Positions 7,832 through 15,590 of a stretch of 32,608 nucleotides of DNA are shown one piece after another. Source of the stretch: JBBDRW01 sp040905265 (GTDB taxonomy: Bacteria; Bacteroidota; Rhodothermia; Balneolales; Balneolaceae); NCBI GenBank assembly GCA_040905265.1, contig JBBDRW010000109.1:1-32608 (forward strand), written 5' to 3'. The position numbers and the translations under genes were made by a program. Each line of letters opens with the position of its first letter. Position 1 is the first letter of the stretch. The notes beneath the pieces are model-generated. The model searched no databases. It was not told where the DNA came from and was given only the letters and a program-made list of their open reading frames with translations.

Positions 7832-8494
7832 ATGGATCACGCTCAACTTACCCGAAAACAGAAGGAGTTTTTCGACTACATCGTAGATTATAAAAGTGAA
7901 CACGATGTCTGGCCTACCTATCGGGAAATAGCAGATGCATTCGGGTACAAGTCTCCTAACAGTGTGACTCAGAATATCCAGTCACTTTTAAAGAAAGAAT
8001 ATTTGATCAGGACGGATGACGATGAATACGACATCCATCCGAAACATATGGACAGAGAGGACGAGCCTGAGTCACAAGGGATTCCCATCCGTGGCCTGAT
8101 TGCTGCGGGCTACCTGCAGGAAGCGGTAGAAGCTGATTTGGGACAGATTACACTGGAAACAATATTTCCAAACCTCGATCAGCTCTTTGCCCTCAGAGTA
8201 TCCGGGATGAGCATGAAGGACGCTGGAATATATGACGGAGATTTTGTTCTGCTTATGGACGCAGACGTTCATGATGGTGATATCGGTGCCGTCCTCTACA
8301 ACGGTGAGACCAGCCTGAAACGGATTTACTATGATGAGAATGGATTGCGGCTGGAACCGGCAAATGACGAGTATGAAGATATCATCGTTGAACCGGGACT
8401 TTTTGAAGATGTGCGGGTCATCGGGAAATATATCGGGCATGTTAATCGACAGGGAATACACTGTGCCGGAAACAGCCGACGGAAGACAAATTGA
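7832..8494 (+). CDS. lexA: LexA repressor (SOS response)
   Basis: Transcriptional repressor of DNA-damage genes that inactivates itself by self-cleavage when RecA is activated. The 220 residues contain an N-terminal winged-helix domain (about 1-65, with LTRKQKEFFDYI and the WPTYREIADAFGYKSPNSV recognition region) and a C-terminal S24 peptidase domain. The cleavage site Ala92-Gly93 (IAAGYLQ), catalytic Ser127 (SGMSM) and Lys163 (TSLKRIYY) are all present, so the protein should be active. Monocistronic by layout: divergent from gsmT with a 267-base spacer, and 507 bases before rplU. Confidence 0.96.
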   Translation: MDHAQLTRKQKEFFDYIVDYKSEHDVWPTYREIADAFGYKSPNSVTQNIQSLLKKEYLIRTDDDEYDIHPKHMDREDEPESQGIPIRGLIAAGYLQEAVEADLGQITLETIFPNLDQLFALRVSGMSMKDAGIYDGDFVLLMDADVHDGDIGAVLYNGETSLKRIYYDENGLRLEPANDEYEDIIVEPGLFEDVRVIGKYIGHVNRQGIHCAGNSRRKTN

Positions 8495-8582
8495 CCGGCA
8501 GATCCATATCCTCCGGGCAATATAAAGAGACAGTACTGCCGGATAAACGCCCTGTTCCGGGCCATCCATCGGTTAGTGACAG

Positions 8583-8756
8583 TTAGGAGTCTTTAGATAC
8601 CGTCTCCAGTTTCCCGTTTGCACCCTTTCTGGAATCGTGAAGCTGTGAATCCTTGATCCACGCCCTGCCCCCGTCATGCTGTAGCCGTTTTCGATTTTTG
8701 TATATAAATGCCTGTTTGTGGAGTTCGGGCAATTCTTTCTTCATGTTCTGATCCAT
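8583..8756 (-). CDS. Possible small protein, 57 residues
   Basis: An ATG-to-TAA frame on the minus strand in the otherwise empty lexA-rplU spacer. The predicted product is very hydrophilic and basic in its first half (KNRKRLQHDGGRAWIKD) with an acidic/serine tail; it has no signal peptide, membrane segment or motif I recognise. The leader before the ATG is A/T-rich like other starts in this window. It could be a real small gene or chance; only conservation or expression would decide. I include it because its composition is protein-like and nothing else explains the stretch. Confidence 0.33.
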   Translation of the reverse strand: MDQNMKKELPELHKQAFIYKNRKRLQHDGGRAWIKDSQLHDSRKGANGKLETVSKDS

Positions 8757-8850
8757 TCTATTGAATTTCTGATTTCGGCTGGTGTTGTTTCCTCGTCACA
8801 AACCGTCTCGATCTGAGACAAAATTAATACAATTTTCAGGAAGTCACACT

Positions 8851-8929
8851 CTGAAGCCTGAGAAAAACCTGTATTTTTGTTCAAAATCAAGGAGTCCGGG
8901 CAAAAGAACAGGTTTTTCTCAGGCTTCAG
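8851..8929. repeat. Perfect 22-bp inverted repeat upstream of rplU, member of the GGTTTT repeat family
   Basis: Arms at 8851-8872 and 8908-8929 are perfectly complementary over 22 bases around a 35-base spacer. The left arm plus the next bases (8853-8888) aligns with 18097-18131 at about 28 of 35 positions, including the shared ATTTTTG(G/T)TCAA(G/A)ATC. The right side (GGGCAAAAGAACAGG then TTTTTCTCAGGCTTC) aligns with the same side of the copies at 18207 and 26783. It is therefore a paired, inverted repeat unit and not only a local stem. The T-rich bases after the right arm could also make it a terminator for transcription coming from lexA. Confidence 0.75.
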
Positions 8930-8931
8930 TC

Positions 8932-8960
8932 TTTGTTTTAGATTCGCAAAGTTGTATATT
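8932..8960 (+). promoter_or_regulatory. Weak candidate promoter for rplU-rpmA
   Basis: TATATT (8955-8960) lies 41 bases before the rplU start, with TTTGTT 17 bases upstream (8932-8937). The -35 match is poor. It begins just after the right arm of the inverted repeat. It is proposed only because rplU needs a promoter between the repeat and its start. Confidence 0.3.
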
Positions 8961-9001
8961 AAAAGTCTATTTGAAATCTGAAAATCAAACCCTTTTTATC
9001 T

Positions 9002-9310
9002 ATGTACGCTGTAGTTGAAATTGGCGGGCATCAGTACAAAGTTGCCGAAAACGACCATATATTTGTGAACCGGATTACCTCTGACAAGGAGGGACTTTCT
9101 ATCGATCGGGTTCTGCTTGTAAAGGATGCAAAAGGGGCTGTAAAAGTTGGAAAACCGTTGGTAGAAGGTGCCACGGTAAAAGCCACGATTGTTGATCACC
9201 TGAAATCAGACAAAGTGATGGTCTTCAAAAAGAAGCGCCGGAAAGGATATAAGGTGAAACGGGGTCACAGACAGTTGTTGACTCAATTGAAAATCGATAA
9301 AATATCATAG
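9002..9310 (+). CDS. rplU: 50S ribosomal protein L21
   Basis: Structural protein of the large ribosomal subunit. The 102 residues match the usual length. Hallmarks are the start MYAVVEIGGHQYKV, the loop VLLVKDAKGAVKVGKP and the basic C-terminal half KKKRRKGYKVKRGHRQLLT. It starts at ATG 9002 after an A/T-rich leader. Pairs with rpmA 149 bases downstream, the almost universal L21-L27 order; there is no ysxB/prp protease gene between them. Confidence 0.98.
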   Translation: MYAVVEIGGHQYKVAENDHIFVNRITSDKEGLSIDRVLLVKDAKGAVKVGKPLVEGATVKATIVDHLKSDKVMVFKKKRRKGYKVKRGHRQLLTQLKIDKIS

Positions 9311-9340
9311 GAATTTTCTCAAAACTTCCTCATAGGGAAG
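9309..9340 (+). promoter_or_regulatory. Overlapping alternative hairpins between rplU and rpmA
   Basis: The last two bases of the rplU stop codon begin a stem AGGAATTTT-CTC-AAAA(C)TTCCT (9309-9330, one bulge). Its 3' half can instead form CTTCC-TCATAG-GGAAG (9325-9340). The two exclude each other. No T-run follows. They may protect the mRNA end or tune rpmA output; function is unproven. Confidence 0.35.
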
Positions 9341-9459
9341 CCGGGGCCAGAGAAGTTGCTCCGAATCAGCCCTGATCCGAAAACAGAAACGAATACAGGA
9401 AAAAGCAGGAGCACTGAACAACACTCTCGCTTTTTCAATAAATAAAGCAACCAGTTGTT

Positions 9460-9711
9460 ATGGCACACAAGAAAGGTCAAGGTTCCACACGAAACGGAAG
9501 AGACTCACAGTCCAAACGCCTGGGAGTCAAGAAATATGGAGGACAGACCGTCCGCGCCGGAAACATTATCGTTCGTCAGCGGGGCACCAAATTCCATCCC
9601 GGCGACAATGTTGGCAGAGGTGGCGACGACACGCTCTTTGCAACCGCAGACGGGCAAGTGGTATTCAGAGAACGGGCGGGAAGAAAGTTTGTCTATGTAG
9701 AGACAGCCTGA
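9460..9711 (+). CDS. rpmA: 50S ribosomal protein L27
   Basis: Large-subunit ribosomal protein whose N-terminus reaches the peptidyl transferase centre. The 83 residues include MAHKKGQGSTRNGRDS, RLGVKKYGGQ, AGNIIVRQRGTKFHPG and GRGGDDTLFA. The mature N-terminus is encoded directly, without the extra cleaved leader found in Firmicutes L27; this fits the absence of the Prp protease gene. An intrinsic terminator follows within 30 bases. Confidence 0.98.
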   Translation: MAHKKGQGSTRNGRDSQSKRLGVKKYGGQTVRAGNIIVRQRGTKFHPGDNVGRGGDDTLFATADGQVVFRERAGRKFVYVETA

Positions 9712-9737
9712 CTTCGCTGCAATTACATTTTTTTTCA

Positions 9738-9770
9738 AGCCCCTTTATCAAAGATAGCGGGGCTTTTTTA
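9738..9770 (+). terminator. Intrinsic terminator after rpmA
   Basis: Stem AGCCCC (9738-9743) and GGGGCT (9759-9764) followed by a T-run. The loop contains a second small pairing TATC-AAA-GATA, lengthening the hairpin. It ends the rplU-rpmA transcript 11 bases before the next start codon. Confidence 0.88.
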
Positions 9771-9780
9771 TTTTCATCCT

Positions 9781-10434
9781 ATGAGACAGCAAATCCCCGG
9801 AATTGACGGACTTGAGATCAACACGCTCTTTTGCATCGGGCGAAACTACATCCTGCATGCAAGGGAGCTGAATAATCCGGTGCCGGAAGAACCGATTGTC
9901 TTCCTCAAACCCAACAGTGCTGTCATTATGGATGGAGGCACCGTTTCTCTGCCAGCACAGTCCCGGGACGTTCACCATGAAGTAGAACTGGTGATCGCCA
10001 TAGGGAAGACCGGGAAAAAGATCCCGGAAGAGGAGGCGCTGAACTATATTGCAGGGTATGGTATTGGTATTGATTTTACAGCCAGAGATATACAGCAGAA
10101 AGCGAAGGAGAAAGGGAAACCCTGGAGTGTAGCAAAAGGTTTTGACACCTTTGCACCGGTCAGCAGATTTCTACCTTATAACGGATCCAAACCATTTCCT
10201 GATGTAGACCTGGAATTACAGATCAATGGTGAAACACGACAAAAAGGAAATACACGGGATATGCTCTTCTCCATTCCCACGTTGATCTCCTACCTGTCAC
10301 ACATTTTCACCCTTTCTCCCGGAGACCTTCTCTTTACAGGTACACCAGAGGGGGTCGGGACCGTTCAGCCGGGAGATGAAATAACAGCCATTCTCGGAAA
10401 CCAGTTACAAACCCTTCAGCTCCATGTTGCATAA
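9781..10434 (+). CDS. Fumarylacetoacetate hydrolase-family protein (acylpyruvase/oxaloacetate decarboxylase type)
   Basis: Cytoplasmic metal-dependent C-C hydrolase or decarboxylase of the short FAH family (FAHD1/YcgM type). The 217 residues contain CIGRNY, PIVFLKPNSAV, the metal ligands E67 and E69 in HHEVEL and D98 in GIDFTARD, GFDTFAPVSRF, and the C-terminal LLFTGTPEGVG-x-PGD signature. The length matches single-domain family members, not the 420-residue tyrosine-pathway enzyme. Its last 11 bases overlap the M23 peptidase gene, so the two are co-transcribed, although no functional link is obvious. The natural substrate is uncertain. Confidence 0.92.
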   Translation: MRQQIPGIDGLEINTLFCIGRNYILHARELNNPVPEEPIVFLKPNSAVIMDGGTVSLPAQSRDVHHEVELVIAIGKTGKKIPEEEALNYIAGYGIGIDFTARDIQQKAKEKGKPWSVAKGFDTFAPVSRFLPYNGSKPFPDVDLELQINGETRQKGNTRDMLFSIPTLISYLSHIFTLSPGDLLFTGTPEGVGTVQPGDEITAILGNQLQTLQLHVA

Positions 10435-12331
10435 AGGGCGAACACTCTTTACTCTCTGGCTTCTCTCCACAATCAGCTTCTTGTCGGCCGGAACAGCGTA
10501 CGCACAAGACCTATCCTCCCTGACAGACACTACATCCTATCTCTGGCCAACCGATGCGGGGAATTATCTCTCTTCAACGTTTGCAGAGACCCGGTCTGCC
10601 CACTTCCATTCTGGAATTGATATCAAAACCTGGGGGCAAGAGGGGTATCGGGTATTTGCAACAAAAGATGGCACTCTCCACCGGCTCGGTATCTCCCCGT
10701 TCGGCTACGGGAAGGTAATCTACCTGAAACATGAGGACGGCTCCTATTCGGTCTATGCACACCTGAACCGTTTCGAATCGTTCATTCAACAAATTGCAGA
10801 CTCACTCCGGCTTCCGGATTACCGGTCAGACCTGGACCAGATAGTCGATGATCTGAATATTAGAGTCCGACAGGGAGACGTGATCGCATATACCGGTTCT
10901 ACCGGGATCGGCCCTCCCCACCTCCACTTCGAGATCCGTACACCGGAGAATGAAGCAGTGAATCCGCTCTTGACCAATATGGTCATTCGGGATCAACTTT
11001 CTCCCGTCTTCTCGTCACTTGCCATAGCACACCTGGAGCTTCCGGAACTTCATACCGGGGAGATAGAGACAAGAAGGCCGTCTGACCGTAGTGGCGTCTA
11101 TGATTTCGGCACGATCCGTACAAATGGCCCGGTCGGGCTTGCCGTCGATACGTACGACCGTGCAAACCAGACACCCAATGTATATGCCGTCTATTCGCTT
11201 ACTATGGTACAGAACGGAGATACCCTCTTCCACTCCAGAGCTGACCATTTTCCAATGGCAAGCAGTACTGGCATGTTGGTCGATCGTGTCTACACTCTCT
11301 TACGAAACCAACGGAGGGGGTTTCAACGGCTTTATATCGTGAATGGAAATGATCTGCCAATCTATCACAACACCCGACAGAGAGGAATCCTGGATCTCCC
11401 GGAAGGAGACCATCCGATTCAGATAATTGCAGCCGACTATTACGGAAATGAGTCAACAGCCCGATTAACACTAAGAGTCGCCGACCGTACAGCTCCTCCC
11501 CTGGCAGATATCCGGTCTGTCCCGGCCTATCAGAAACCGGCTGCGCCGGACAATGACCGTGAACCTCTCTCTGAATTTGTAAACAAAATTGAGAGCAGGC
11601 AGATCGAGCCTGTTTACTTCACGACCACCTCATCTGCCGGAATCCGGCAAACGTCAAACCTGGTTCAGGCACCCATCCGGTTAACCAGAGAAACTGAGAG
11701 CAAAACGCTATTTAAAAAACTGATCCCCGGCCGTCGGCAGATCATCCACCTTCCTGATCAGACATTCTGGGTTGAAATCCCCGCAGATGCACTCTACGAC
11801 ACTCTGGACCTTCAGATAACCATCCGGGAACAAGACGGACTTCCCACTCTTGCATTCTCACCTGAAATGGTTCCTCTCAAAGGACAAATCTCTGTTAACC
11901 TGATTCTCCCACCGGACAGCGACTATCAAACTACCGGGCTTTATGCATACCATCCGCGACAGAACCGGTATCACCTTCTCTCCACATCTTCCAACACCAG
12001 ATTACTCAGGGCAGAATTGACTGAACTCCAGCCTCTGGCCGTACGGCGCGACGATACCTCACCAACGCTTGGTACGCCCCGTATCCGGACCGTATTGGGG
12101 GGAGAACAGGTCCTGGCACTCCCTGTAAGAGATTCGGAATCGGGCATTGACCACCGCTCTTCCGAGATCGCCGTAAACGGTAAACGGGGGATTGTCGAAT
12201 ACAACCCGGACAGAAGTGAACTGATCTACTATCTGCCAGGCTTCACTCCGCTTCGTGATAATGAAATTACAGCCAGGGTATATGACCTGGCCGGGAACCT
12301 TACAGAAGATACATTCCATCTCCTGCGGTAA
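10424..12331 (+). CDS. Secreted M23-family metallopeptidase
   Basis: Predicted exported zinc endopeptidase of the LytM/M23 family; such proteins cut peptidoglycan cross-links or act as inactive activators. An N-terminal signal peptide (about residues 1-27, ending TAYAQ) is followed by the peptidase domain (about 40-185). Zinc ligands H62 and D66 (HSGIDIK) and the HLH motif 166-168 (PPHLHFEIR) are present, with H113 in SVYAHLN, so it should be catalytic. The remaining 450 residues are beta-rich and unassigned; segments such as TARLTLRVADRTAPP and RVYDLAGNLTEDTF resemble Ig/cadherin-like modules. It starts inside the FAH gene and is convergent with ridA, with a 23-base gap. Confidence 0.9.
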   Translation: MLHKGRTLFTLWLLSTISFLSAGTAYAQDLSSLTDTTSYLWPTDAGNYLSSTFAETRSAHFHSGIDIKTWGQEGYRVFATKDGTLHRLGISPFGYGKVIYLKHEDGSYSVYAHLNRFESFIQQIADSLRLPDYRSDLDQIVDDLNIRVRQGDVIAYTGSTGIGPPHLHFEIRTPENEAVNPLLTNMVIRDQLSPVFSSLAIAHLELPELHTGEIETRRPSDRSGVYDFGTIRTNGPVGLAVDTYDRANQTPNVYAVYSLTMVQNGDTLFHSRADHFPMASSTGMLVDRVYTLLRNQRRGFQRLYIVNGNDLPIYHNTRQRGILDLPEGDHPIQIIAADYYGNESTARLTLRVADRTAPPLADIRSVPAYQKPAAPDNDREPLSEFVNKIESRQIEPVYFTTTSSAGIRQTSNLVQAPIRLTRETESKTLFKKLIPGRRQIIHLPDQTFWVEIPADALYDTLDLQITIREQDGLPTLAFSPEMVPLKGQISVNLILPPDSDYQTTGLYAYHPRQNRYHLLSTSSNTRLLRAELTELQPLAVRRDDTSPTLGTPRIRTVLGGEQVLALPVRDSESGIDHRSSEIAVNGKRGIVEYNPDRSELIYYLPGFTPLRDNEITARVYDLAGNLTEDTFHLLR

Positions 12332-12354
12332 GAAAGCAACCGCCAGGAGTCTTG

Positions 12355-12732
12355 TCAACCAATTGCTATACAGCTGATCTCAACTTTAACTTCCTTGGGA
12401 AGAGTTTTAACAGCAACTGTCTCACGGGCCGGCGGATTCTTTTCAAAGCGACGCCCATATACCTCATTCACCTGTTTGAAATCGGCCATATCCGCAAGAT
12501 AGATCGTACATTTCAAGACATTGGAAAAACTGCTGCCGGCAGCAGTCAGAACCGCTTCGAGATTCTGCATAACCTGTTCTGTCTGGGCAGCAGCATCGTC
12601 CCCTGTAATCTCCATAGTGGCCGGATCCAGCGCTATCTGACCTGAACAGTAGATCAACCCGTTATGGATAACTGCCTGACTATAGGGGCCGATCGCTTTA
12701 GGCGCATCCTTGGTGTGAATAATCGTCTTCAT
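12355..12732 (-). CDS. ridA: RidA family reactive enamine/imine deaminase
   Basis: Cytoplasmic enzyme that hydrolyses reactive 2-aminoacrylate and related imines from PLP enzymes to keto acids and ammonia. The 125 residues match the family: IGPYSQAV, IYCSGQIALDP, QNLEAVLTAAGSSF, the catalytic R103 in PPARETVAV and E118 near the end. The key arginine (R105 in E. coli numbering) distinguishes true RidA from the Rid2-7 groups. It stands alone on the minus strand. A PLP-dependent trans-sulfuration gene lies 2.9 kb away on the other strand, which may be coincidence. Confidence 0.96.
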   Translation of the reverse strand: MKTIIHTKDAPKAIGPYSQAVIHNGLIYCSGQIALDPATMEITGDDAAAQTEQVMQNLEAVLTAAGSSFSNVLKCTIYLADMADFKQVNEVYGRRFEKNPPARETVAVKTLPKEVKVEISCIAIG

Positions 12733-12790
12733 AGAATTGTACTTTATAAGTGAACGTTCCGGTTTGTAACGAAAATCGGACTGTTATCAA

Positions 12791-12804
12791 GGAGTCTGTC
12801 GGAC
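12791..12804. repeat. GGAGTC-TGTCG hairpin motif, ridA-TPR spacer
   Basis: GGAGTCTGTCGGAC forms a short GTC-TGTCG-GAC hairpin. It shares the five-base loop TGTCG and the flanking stem with motifs at 6693-6711 and 26868-26884; the bases ATCAAGGAGTC (12787-12795 and just before) also recur at 8886-8896. Part of a small dispersed motif family. The rest of this 274-base spacer shows only a TATAAT (12895-12900) without a convincing -35. Confidence 0.5.
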
Positions 12805-13006
12805 ATACGGGATCGTAGCTCAGGGTAAAATATCCAATCGATTACTGCTTCCAAAGCTGAACTACTCTGTTGTTCCCTTAAGAGTATAATCATACTTATC
12901 TCAACAAAAGCATCAAAACCCGCTTATTGCAGAAAGCGTAAGTTATAGTTACTTTGAGACCCATTGGGACCTAATTGAAAATCGACCACTCATACTTCCA
13001 CTTTCT

Positions 13007-14326
13007 ATGAATATGCGACCCATTCTTTCCGTTTTGATTATCCTGGGCCTGGCCTGGGGTTGTGCCAGTTACGACCCTCTCGTACGAGATGCCAAAAATA
13101 ATTTTGACGAGGGGAATTACCAGGATGCAATTGCGGCTGCCAATGAAGCGCTGGAAACCAATCCTGGCGACCCGTTTGCTCACTACTACCATGCAATGGC
13201 AAATGCCGGGCTTGCTCAGGAGACCGAGCCTCCGTCCGATCGAAAAGGACTTTATGAAGAGGTCTATACCTCTATGAATAATGCAAAACGCCTGTTTGAA
13301 GAGACACAGACCCTCTCGTCCGAAGCGATTCTGCTGGACGATGTCTATTCAAATCTCTGGGCCTTTGAGCACAACAGTGGTGCCAATTACATACTGGATG
13401 ACAGTTTGCGGGAGGTAACTCCTAACCCTGAAGAGCTTGCCATCCAGCATTTTGAAAATGCTATCATCATTCAGCCGGACAGCTCGATTTCTCACGTTGT
13501 CCTGGCATCAACACGGTTCAACACCGGAGATATAGATGGTGCCATCGTTGCCTATGAACGAGCCATGACGGTTCTGGACCCGCCAACTGTCGATGATTAT
13601 GACTTTCTGACCAATTTGCACTTAATGCGTGAAGACTATCAGAATGCACTCGATCTGGCCGAGGAGGCACATGAACAGTATCCGGACGAGGCCTCCTTTG
13701 TACAGTACATGGCAGACTCGCATCTCTACCTTGGAGACCTTGAGCAGGCGATGGCCTTGATCCGCGGGCTGATAGAAGATGACCCGGAGAACCCGCAATA
13801 CTACTATGTACTCGGAACACAGATCTACCAGGTAGCACAGGAGCATCTGGATGAAGCAACCAATAAATATACCCAGGCATGGGATATGGAGTTGCAACTG
13901 CCGCAACTCACACAAGCTGAACGTGCCGACCTGCAGGAACAGATCGATCAGTTGAAATCGGAAGCTGCAGCCGCTGAAGAAGAAGGGAATGAGCTGGGAG
14001 ATATGGCCGCAGCAGAAATCCAGAAATCCATTGAGCTAAACCCTGAAAATGACGAGGCCTACAATGTTCTCGGTATTATCTACCAGAACCGTGCATCCCT
14101 TCTTTTTGACAAACGGAATGAAGAGGCTCGTGATGACAACGAACTTGCCATGGAGTTTGACCAGGAGGCCCGCAGCTATCTGGACCGTGCTCTGGAGAAC
14201 TATGAACAGGCTGCCGAACTGAACCCTGACGAAGTCAGTTATTGGGAACGGCTGTTCAGAGTCTATACCACGCTCGGAATGAGTGATGAAGCGGATGAAG
14301 CAATGGAACGTGCCGGAATGGACTAA
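13007..14326 (+). CDS. TPR-repeat lipoprotein (first of a tandem pair)
   Basis: Predicted membrane-anchored periplasmic scaffold protein. A signal peptide ends at a lipobox-like LAWGC, giving Cys19 as the lipidated residue. The 439-residue chain is mostly helical tetratricopeptide-like repeats, for example NYQDAIAAANEALETNPGDP near residues 38-57 and the final ENYEQAAELNPDEVSYWERL. Between about residues 300 and 330 there is an Ala/Glu-rich helical linker. ATG 13007 is used; the in-frame ATG at 13013 is equally possible. The next gene is a clear paralogue: both contain HFENAI(I/V)I(Q/N)PDSS and end with YT-x-LGMS(D/E)EA. Function unknown; TPR proteins act as protein-binding scaffolds. Confidence 0.9.
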   Translation: MNMRPILSVLIILGLAWGCASYDPLVRDAKNNFDEGNYQDAIAAANEALETNPGDPFAHYYHAMANAGLAQETEPPSDRKGLYEEVYTSMNNAKRLFEETQTLSSEAILLDDVYSNLWAFEHNSGANYILDDSLREVTPNPEELAIQHFENAIIIQPDSSISHVVLASTRFNTGDIDGAIVAYERAMTVLDPPTVDDYDFLTNLHLMREDYQNALDLAEEAHEQYPDEASFVQYMADSHLYLGDLEQAMALIRGLIEDDPENPQYYYVLGTQIYQVAQEHLDEATNKYTQAWDMELQLPQLTQAERADLQEQIDQLKSEAAAAEEEGNELGDMAAAEIQKSIELNPENDEAYNVLGIIYQNRASLLFDKRNEEARDDNELAMEFDQEARSYLDRALENYEQAAELNPDEVSYWERLFRVYTTLGMSDEADEAMERAGMD

Positions 14327-14375
14327 TACATTCGACCCTGAAACTGAAGTGCCAATTCTGAAGAGAACCAGCTTT

Positions 14376-15584
14376 ATGATAACTTTACGTACCCGAATGG
14401 CAGGCTTGATGCTTGCCTTCGGGTTCTTTTTTTTCAGTTCCTGTACCCTTTTCAATCACACGGTTGAGGATAGTGAAACGCGGCTCCAATCCGGGAATCC
14501 GGAATCTGCACTTTCGGAAGTAAACCGGGTTCTGGAAGAGGATGGGCATAATGAAGATGCACTCCTGCTGAAAGCAGAGATCCTTGCTGAATTGGCTCGC
14601 ATGGAAGACTCTCCTGACAGAAGAGAGAACTACTACCGTGAGATGAGAGAGACTCTCTCCACTCCGGGCTTTGAACCATCCGGGAGATTCCGCAGCCGGC
14701 GGGATCAGTTGTCAAGGTCGGCCTGGAACCGTGAACAGGAGGCGGGGCTCCGGTTACTTCAACAGGAAAATGCCCGGAACTACCGGCAAATCGTCTCCCA
14801 CTTTGAAAATGCAATCGTAATCAACCCAGACAGCAGCACGACCTACAGCCTGAAAGCGACCACCCATTACTCAAACGGAGATCTCCGGCTGGCAATCGAG
14901 ACACTCGAAACAGGCAGGAACCGAATTCTCGATTTCCCGGCCGATTACAGTGAAAAACTGGCCTTTCTCTATCTTGAAGAGGGACAGTTGGAACAGTCTG
15001 CCAGCCTGTACCGATACCTTCTTGACAGAGATCCGGATAACACCAGTATCCGGGACGGGTTGATCAATGCTCATATTCTTGCAGGTAACCATCACGAATC
15101 GGTACCGTTGCTGCGCGAACTGGCCGGGGAATCGCCAGAGAACATTCACTATCAGGAATCTCTTGTTACCGAGCTCGTTTTCAGAGCCTCCGGACTGGCC
15201 GACTCCCTGTCTGGCGTTCCGTCTCTTTCAGAGGCTGACGCAGACGAACTGATCCGGCAGCTGGAAGAGGCAGAGCAGATGATCCGCTCCCTGATTGACC
15301 GCCAACCATCCCGGGAAGAGTTTACCTATGCTGCTGCAGCGCTTTATAAGAATTCTGCACAGATTCTGCTTTCCCTGTCAGATTCAGAGCATGTCCAGGA
15401 GACACTGGCAGATTCCCTTCGGGAGAGGTCAAATCATTTGCTGCATACCGCCCTGCCATTATGGGAAACCGTTGCAGAACGTAATCCGGAAAATCGTGAG
15501 ATATGGAACAGCCTCTATCAGATCTATACACAGCTCGGCATGAGTGAAGAGGCAGAAGCCACACGATCCAGAATCAATTTATAG
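14376..15584 (+). CDS. TPR-like lipoprotein (second of a tandem pair)
   Basis: Predicted lipoprotein of 402 residues, paralogous to the gene just upstream and 49 bases after its stop. The frame is open from 14283, but ATG 14376 puts a signal peptide at the N-terminus with the lipobox FSSC and Cys23; the longer reading would overlap the first gene and lack a signal. TPR-type repeats run through the chain (RETLEDGHNEDALLLKAEIL-like, IVSHFENAIVINPDSSTTYS, LYRYLLDRDPDNTS, and the C-terminal YQIYTQLGMSEEAEA). It is more diverged and more arginine-rich than its neighbour. Six bases separate it from the trans-sulfuration gene, so the four genes 13007-17942 may be one transcript. Confidence 0.87.
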   Translation: MITLRTRMAGLMLAFGFFFFSSCTLFNHTVEDSETRLQSGNPESALSEVNRVLEEDGHNEDALLLKAEILAELARMEDSPDRRENYYREMRETLSTPGFEPSGRFRSRRDQLSRSAWNREQEAGLRLLQQENARNYRQIVSHFENAIVINPDSSTTYSLKATTHYSNGDLRLAIETLETGRNRILDFPADYSEKLAFLYLEEGQLEQSASLYRYLLDRDPDNTSIRDGLINAHILAGNHHESVPLLRELAGESPENIHYQESLVTELVFRASGLADSLSGVPSLSEADADELIRQLEEAEQMIRSLIDRQPSREEFTYAAAALYKNSAQILLSLSDSEHVQETLADSLRERSNHLLHTALPLWETVAERNPENREIWNSLYQIYTQLGMSEEAEATRSRINL

Positions 15585-15590
15585 GAATCT

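Larger units (their letters stand above)
8495..9001. other. 507-base lexA-rplU spacer
   Basis: No large gene. It holds a possible 57-residue minus-strand ORF (8583-8756), a 5-bp hairpin GTCTC-GATCT-GAGAC (8805-8819), the long inverted repeat 8851-8929, and a weak promoter-like element before rplU. Confidence 0.8.

Noticed and set aside
12808..12880. tRNA-like TAGCTCAG box following GGGATCG
   Set aside because: It resembles a tRNA D-arm start, but there is no GGTTCGA T-arm, no matching acceptor strand and no anticodon stem at the right distance.
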